The notes under the pieces: generated by a model
Told to the model about the DNA's origin: nothing
What the model saw: the letters and a program-made list of their open reading frames with translations, nothing else
Database searches by the model: none
Assembly (NCBI GenBank): GCA_964016985.1
Contig: OZ024831.1
Span: forward strand, 81,136,263-81,200,262
DNA from: Anodontia alba
Lineage: Eukaryota > Mollusca > Bivalvia > Lucinida > Lucinidae
DNA: 64,000 nt
Direction of reading: 5' to 3'
Position numbers and translations under genes: made by a program
Shown here: positions 58,645 through 64,000 of the stretch, piece after piece
Position numbering within the stretch: the stretch's first letter is position 1
How the letters are laid out: every line of letters starts with the position of its first letter

Positions 58645-58935
58645 ACTTTGCGAAACGGAATGGAACGGAACAATTTCAGGGGCACACAATGGGGAATACA
58701 TATAAAATTATAATATTTGTTCTTGACCACTGTTTTGGAGAATATTTTGGCTTATTATCGATTACAAGTTTATCGTCTTGAACATCAAACTATTTTGAAT
58801 TGTTTTTAAATAATAATAGATCGTGATTTGCCATTTATGGACTTTGTTCCGTTCCGTTCCGCAAAGTATAATAATTATATTTAACGGAACGGAACGGAAC
58901 GGAACAAGAATAACCAGAACTGCTTTCAGCTTCCA
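58645..58935. repeat. TTCCG/CGGAA hairpin element, copy 1 (double)
   Basis: CTAATTATACTTTGCGAAACGG..GGAACGGAAC starts the element. A second hairpin at 58850-58910 has TTGTTCCGTTCCGTTCCGC facing GGAACGGAACGGAACGGAAC. It ends with CAGAACTGCTTTCAGCTTCCAG, the same border as copies 3 and 4. It interrupts the dispersed repeat just described. Confidence 0.7.
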
Positions 58936-59157
58936 GTAAACAAATTTTGTGGGGGATTTGGTGGGTTAGTCGAATCCCCTTTTGACCCAATATTTTATTT
59001 TCATGGGAAATTTTGGATACATTTTAAATTTTTGATAAGTTTGGAATGCCATACTGACCCTAAATTTTCACACACCTTATTCTTTATATTATATTCCTTT
59101 AACAAGTCCATTTTACTACCTGCGAAATGTGTGCAAAATTGTTGGGTGAGTGGCAAC

Positions 59158-59212
59158 AGTGTTGACCCTGATCAGACGCCGCATTCTGTGGCGTCTTATC
59201 TGGGTCTACATT
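59158..59212. repeat. Hairpin of about 24-bp arms
   Basis: TGTTGACCCTGATCAGACGC is followed after a short loop by GCGTCTTATCTGGGTCTACA. A half copy (GTGTAGACCCAGATCAGACG) is at 60881-60900. It is a short MITE-like repeat. Confidence 0.65.
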
Positions 59213-59569
59213 GCCCAGGCCTGTCTGAATACGTAGAGTAAGGACGGATATTTGATCAAATCGAACCTCTTCGAAGTCATACAGGATCCGCCCCTGATTC
59301 ATAAAAATGCAGTTCCACATCCCATTTCGCAGGGGTCCGAGTCGTAAAATTGAATTATCAAGGCATATGCAGTTAGCTCCCTTTAAAGAGTACACATACA
59401 GAGTGAGGGCCTTACCCCGCATTTACCAGGTTGCAAATAAATATTAGTTCTGTTATTCTTTTCCATTATATATAATTAATGAAAACATTATAATTATTGA
59501 CTTACAGAGTAAGAAATTTTGTTGTTGTTTTTTTTTTTATGTAAAGTATTTTGTCTTTATCTTTAGCAT

Positions 59570-59666
59570 TCAATATGCAAAAACCAAAACCAAAATTGAT
59601 TCAACGAGTTAAAAAAAAAAACAAAAAACAAAAAAAAAAACAAAAAAAAAACAAAAAAAAAAACAA
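59570..59666. repeat. A-rich tract with CAAAA units
   Basis: Mostly A with scattered C (59610-59665), ending ACAACGCATATATATATC. It lies next to the tail side of the SINE on its right. Confidence 0.8.
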
Positions 59667-59688
59667 CGCATATATATATCAGGATATC

Positions 59689-59865
59689 GGAATCGGTTTT
59701 GTTTAATGTCCTCGCGGATATTCTAGGAAGGGTCTTCCCGGCTAGAAACCAATACTAAGTTATGTGGATAAAGTGTCTCAAGGACATGACACTTGGTGCT
59801 GGCGGGTATCGAATCCGCTACTTCTCGATTTCGAGTCCGATACCTTACTACTGCACCACAGCGCT
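59689..59865 (-). mobile_element. tRNA-derived SINE (tRNA-Ser-like head)
   Basis: The head (59865-59794) reads on minus AGCGCTGTGGTGCAGTAGTA, then GGTATCGGACTCGAAATCGA, then GCGGATTCGATACCCGCC and ends CAGCACCA. An A box, a serine-like CGA anticodon region and a B box are in the expected order. The body continues GAGACACTTTATCCACATAA and TTTCTAGCCGGGAAGACCC and ends GGACATTAAACAAAACC. Head plus body is about 177 bp. The acceptor stem is imperfect, so it is not a functional tRNA gene. Confidence 0.68.
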
Positions 59866-60045
59866 CCACAAACCTACAAGCATCAAAGTATTTACAGCCA
59901 GCGGAACCCTAGACAAACACGTTATACCGTACATTGTATGTGAGCAACGATCTTCAGTGTTCAGTGAAATCTTTTAAAATGCTAACCTGGCCATAAGCAA
60001 CCTTTTCTTTATTGTCATTTTTCTCAGAAAAGAGGGGGTCACATA

Positions 60046-60425
60046 CACAGATACTTGGGGTCAGTAGGACAGTGCAGGCCCAAAAAATATCTTGTAAATA
60101 TTTTTTCTCTAGTTATTTTAGTACAACAGAAACACTGCTGATAAAATATAAATATATTCTGTGACTTCTGAAAAGGTTCTAAAAAACATCATATTTCTCG
60201 GTAATATATGGTTCTAAAAAACATCATATTTCTCGCAAAGGTAATATATTACCATTTGCGAGAAATATGATGTTTATTTAGAACCTTTTCAGAAGTCACA
60301 GAATATGATTATATTTTATCAGCAGTGTTTCTGTTGTATTAAAATACAAAAATAACTAGAGAAAAAATATTTACAAGATATTATTTTTGGGCTTGCACTG
60401 CCCTACTGACCCCAAGTATCTGTGG
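60046..60425. repeat. Long near-perfect palindrome, about 190-bp arms
   Basis: CACAGATACTTGGGGTCAGT at 60046 is mirrored by ACTGACCCCAAGTATCTGTG ending at 60425. The arms stay complementary inwards through AACAGAAACACTGCTGATAA and AGAAGTCACAGAATAT-type sequence to a centre near 60245. The left arm has a 37-bp duplication (GGTTCTAAAAAACATCATAT at 60174 and 60211). No ORF. Confidence 0.9.
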
Positions 60426-61362
60426 TCACATATGGTAGATTAGCCATAGCGCCTTTAACTAAATGTACTTACCCTCTTCATATTAATAAATAAATAAAAA
60501 TACAAGAAAGCAGTCTGCCCATCAAAACGGCTACTCATGTTTCTAAATACTGTGAAACGTATTTAGTCATCCCTCTGTAGATGCTCATGGGTCTGCCCAG
60601 ACACGCCACCGGGCGACGACACGCAATTCCGGGACGTTCGCATTTCCAGTACATTATAAGTGAAGATACCCAGAAATGTAAGTCACAAAGTAACATTTCT
60701 CTTGCCCCGCATGAAGAAACCACGTGTTCGTAACGGCGGGAAATCGCCTAGAGAGAAAAAAGAAAAACCAAACTTATGTTCGTTAAATTATAGCGCCTTT
60801 TCTCGTCAGAAATGCATACGAAACTGACACGTTACAAAAAATAGAACCTAACTATTGGGACAGATAGGCCTATGCAAACAGTGTAGACCCAGATCAGACG
60901 CCGCTACGAACAAGGGAATGAAACTTGGGAGAACAGCGAACAACTTGGGGGAAATTTGGAAAATACTTTTAGAACAAAAGTACCTATGCGACCGGTGAAG
61001 ACTTAAGATTAGTCTCGCTGTTCGCTTGGGCTTTTAGGCCCTATGGGCTTTTCAAGATCGTCCTCCAAGTGTATACGTTTACTCGGGTTAACTGGGAGAG
61101 TTTTTTGGAGAGTCTGCGAAACGCCGAGATTCGGAGTAAAAAGGTTTTTTTTTTTTTTGTTTTTTTTTTTTTTTTTGTTGTTCTTTTACCTGAGCCGTAC
61201 AGTATCTACCCAAATTAGGACGGTACAAAAATGTTGTTCATAAAGTATAACCTGGGAGAACATACGCGTTTGGTCCATATGCAGACAAATGAACATGTAG
61301 TTACAATATACCTTCACCTGTACCGTGGATATCATGGAGACCAGCCAGTAGTTCTGGATATT
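60426..61362. other. No gene seen; contains a T-run
   Basis: A (T)n tract with single G is at 61146-61185. No domain in the short ORFs. Confidence 0.5.
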
Positions 61363-61440
61363 CTTGTTCCGTTCCGTTGAATATAATTATCTGTGTGGAT
61401 AATTATATTTTGCGGAACGGAACGGAACAAAGTTAATAAA
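61363..61440. repeat. TTCCG/CGGAA hairpin element, copy 2
   Basis: TTGTTCCGTTCCGTTGAATA is mirrored by GCGGAACGGAACGGAAC after a loop with GTGTGGATAATTATA. The following bases match copies 3 and 4 for a short distance (AAAGTT.A.TAA.TG). Confidence 0.75.
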
Positions 61441-61515
61441 TGCCAAGACTTATCCATTTTTACTTAAAAAAACCCCAAAAAAACTAAATGACATGTACCT
61501 GTTCAAGAGGATAAA

Positions 61516-61626
61516 CATACATACATACATACATACATATGTGTAGTCACAAAGGAAGACAGATAGACACACACAGAGATAAACATACCTTCGGAGAAGC
61601 GGAGCCATACATACATACATACATCA
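61516..61626. repeat. Two short (CATA)n tracts
   Basis: CATACATACATACATACATA at 61519 and again at 61606. Confidence 0.85.
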
Positions 61627-61662
61627 GGGGATGTTTGACTCCCTTACACTTTGTTTTTTAAC

Positions 61663-61885
61663 TTGCTTCTGGAAGCTGAAAGCAGTTCTAGATATTCTTG
61701 TTCCGTTCCGTTCCGTTAAATATAGTTGTTAGTGTGGATAATTATACTTTGTGGAACGGAACAAAGTTTAGTAATGACAAAACTAGCCCCCGCCATTGGC
61801 ATGTTTCATATAGTGCTCGGGTCGTACATAAGTACGTACTTCCGTCCCTCTGTCTGTCTGTCCGTACGCGATTCTATTACACTCA
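61663..61885 (+). repeat. TTCCG/CGGAA hairpin element, copy 3
   Basis: It starts TTCTGGAAGCTGAAAGCAGT, has the hairpin (TTCCG x3, CGGAA x1-2), then AGTTTAGTAATGACAAAACT and GTGCTCGGGTCGTACATAAG, and ends GTCCGTACGCGATTCTATTA. It matches copy 4 over its full length. Confidence 0.78.
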
Positions 61886-62127
61886 GTTTCACATTTTTGT
61901 AACAAGGGTTCTGCATATTTTTCCTTCCATACATTCCTATAGTGCAATGAAATCTTTAAATTTTGATCTTTTGAGTACCGTTATCTCGCCTTATTTTACT
62001 TTGTTTGGTTGCTTAGGAAGGCTGTGGTCTTTTTTTTTTTTTGGTTTGGATATTTCCTGAGCAACTCTTTCTTTCATGTACAGTCTTAAGTATATCTGCA
62101 TGCTGCAAGATTTTTTTTTTTTCTGAC

Positions 62128-62353
62128 TTGTTGGAAGCTGAAAGCAGGTCTGGATATTCTTGTTCCGTTCCGTTAAATATAATTACCGGTGTGGATAATT
62201 ATACTTTGCGGAACGGAACGGAACAAAGTTTAGTAATGGCAAAACAAACCCCCACCATTTGCATGATACTTGTTTCATATTGTGCTCGGGTCGTACGTAA
62301 GTATGTCTCTTCGTCCGTCCCTCCGTCTGTCTGTCCTTACGCGATTCTATTAG
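62128..62353 (+). repeat. TTCCG/CGGAA hairpin element, copy 4
   Basis: Same order as copy 3, with differences of about 10%. It starts 465 bp after copy 3 in the same orientation. Confidence 0.78.
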
Positions 62354-62553
62354 TCAGTCGAACTAGACAGTGTCGAATTCGACAAGAATTGACCATGCTG
62401 ACAATGTGACATTCAAGTCACGTGTCAACACGTAGCAAACTATCGAAGCAATGTTTTTCATCTATCCAGTTTGGATGAAATGTCCTAGAACCTGTCCATA
62501 CGATCAATCCTGTCCCATTGGAAACGTAAAGGAAAAAATACACCCCGAACCCC

Positions 62554-62556
<3 letters not shown>

Positions 62557-62596
<40 letters not shown>

Positions 62597-62668
62597 GATT
62601 TTTACAAGATTGTGAGTTTGCATATATGACCTGATTATGCCTATATATGATTCTAATGTGAAATGGGG

Positions 62669-62706
<38 letters not shown>

Positions 62707-62876
62707 ATCCACGGAAATGTATAATTTAAAACTGGATGAAGAACCACTGGAAAAAAATCGTCTTTTTTTTTTTTATATTTTAGCAACCGGATCCATCTTG
62801 GAATTTGCATACTAACCATCAAAAATGTCAAAACGAATAAAACACGTTCCTATAAAAAAAAAAAAAAAAAAAAAAA
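62557..62876. repeat. Three poly-A tracts
   Basis: 62557-62595, 62668-62705 and 62853-62875 are pure or nearly pure A. They lie within 320 bp of each other, which is unusual, but I see no retroelement bodies beside them. Confidence 0.85.
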
Positions 62877-62934
62877 GAAATGAAAATAAAACAAAAGAGG
62901 AATGCGTCTTTGTATATCTCGCCATTGTATATAT

Positions 62935-63716
62935 ACACTGGCCAAGTTACGAGGTGCTGATATAAAACCTGGTAAATTTTAACCGAAATATGAGGCATAT
63001 ATTATATATATATAAAGCCTCACAATATCATTTATATACGGCGCCCAACGACATTACAATAACACACCCACCCTTTCCAATCTCCAAAATGGTTATATTT
63101 CTCATAAAAAATGTGTGATACTTTTCTTATTCATACTCCAAACATGTTGTGGATGCTCGCTTGAACCGTCTCAATGAGGCTGTTCTAAAGAGTATCCACA
63201 ACATATGTCTTGGAGCAGAAATAAGAATAATATACCTGTAAACCCAATTTTTTTTATATATAATGTGGTGTTTAGAGGGGTGCTCATCACACGGACTTGT
63301 TAATATGATGATCGAGCTTTTGGTTCATGAAAATACAATTTCTTCGTTTTCTATGTGCTCAGTTCCATACAAATGCTATACTAATTTAGTTAAGACCTAT
63401 GTCGCCGAACTTACATCTGCTGAAGGCTGTGTGGAATTGTGACCGACAACGTATGCAATATATATATATATATACTTCTTCTTTTTTCATTAATGTATTA
63501 CTTTCTGACACAAATTTCAAGAATAACGATAATAGAATCGCCGCCGAGAGGTAGAACTAAAATTCGTCTGTCCTTGCGTACAGGCTAACTAAATTGACAT
63601 TTTGTGGTGAAAAACATTGGCTTTTCTCTCGTCTGTCTCAAACATAGTTTGCTTGTTTTTCTTTTGTTCGTTCAAAATATAGATTACTGGCATATTAGAA
63701 ACGCTTGTTAGGCAAA
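62935..63716 (+). repeat. Dispersed repeat, copy 2, with a 275-bp insert
   Basis: It matches 58223-58640. The extra block at 63053-63328 contains an inverted repeat (CCAAACATGTTGTGGAT at 63138 facing ATCCACAACATATGTCTTGG at 63194), so it may be a small insertion of its own. Confidence 0.65.
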
Positions 63717-64000
63717 ATTAATGAAAAACCGTAAACAACACTTTTGTGCAGAAATAGTAAGGAAAGATAATGGTATAATGGAAGGTATTTTATCTGTCAC
63801 TTAATTCCGAGTAGTATACGTTCAATAGAAATAACATAGGGCGAACAAAAATAATAAATGCTCAGGTGAGCTAATTACCAATGCAATATTCAGCTTTCAT
63901 GTATAGCTTTGTACTGGCCCAGTCGCAAAACAAGGTGTGTCAGGTATATTCTTTTCATGGTAAATTTTAAAGGAATTCCTGTACTTAAACCAAACTGGTA

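Overview
The window is eukaryotic, transposon-rich, non-genic DNA. I found no host gene with a recognisable product. Long dinucleotide tracts, several retroelement superfamilies, foldback/MITE-like palindromes and short minisatellites suggest a marine invertebrate, most likely a bivalve mollusc. That assignment rests on recalled similarity of the retroelement families and is an inference.

Region 1 (1-11885) is one large Ty3/gypsy LTR retrotransposon on the minus strand. Its 5' LTR is 10552-11885 and its 3' LTR is cut by the window start (1-378). Between them, in sense order, lie a tRNA-Leu-type primer binding site, gag (10289-7619), protease, reverse transcriptase/RNase H, a long linker, integrase (to 3385), an extra ORF in the env position (2841-1277, zinc-finger-like plus coiled coil), and a polypurine tract abutting the LTR. 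The reading frames carry many frameshifts and stops, yet the two LTRs differ at only 3 of 181 aligned bases plus one 197-base indel. The gag/pol junction has a textbook -1 frameshift signal: a U UUA AAC heptamer ending at the gag stop, then a 13-bp hairpin with pseudoknot potential.

Region 2 (11886-31200) is a graveyard of non-LTR retroelements. A LINE endonuclease/RT (minus, 21115-17655) is split by a 5'-truncated Penelope-like (PLE-type) RT element (18533-20107). A second copy of the same PLE family (21140-23165, plus) sits just upstream of the LINE endonuclease. A different PLE-like family lies at 14466-15420 with an inverted partial copy at 13094-13259. A second LINE remnant is at 28430-28960.

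Region 3 (31200-49400) is AT-rich and is punctuated by further copies of the first PLE family. These include the longest (about 34225-36715), which is flanked by a perfect 34-bp inverted repeat. The same region holds a 60-bp minisatellite (43021-43350), a 120-170-bp degenerate satellite (45770-47650) interrupted by a PLE tail, and MITE-like elements. At least eleven copies of the PLE 3' end occur in the window, all ending at the same 3' motif.

Region 4 (49400-64000) holds a 1.2-kb foldback element, the 3' end of another LINE (51203-52230), and an apparently intact Tc1-like transposon (52877-54407) with a 341-aa DD34E transposase and 27-bp terminal inverted repeats. It also holds a tRNA-like SINE, a 380-bp palindrome, a family of hairpins built on the pentamer TTCCG, and many simple repeats.

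The genes do not form a host pathway. Each block is a self-contained mobile element or its remains, and the layout records successive nested insertions.
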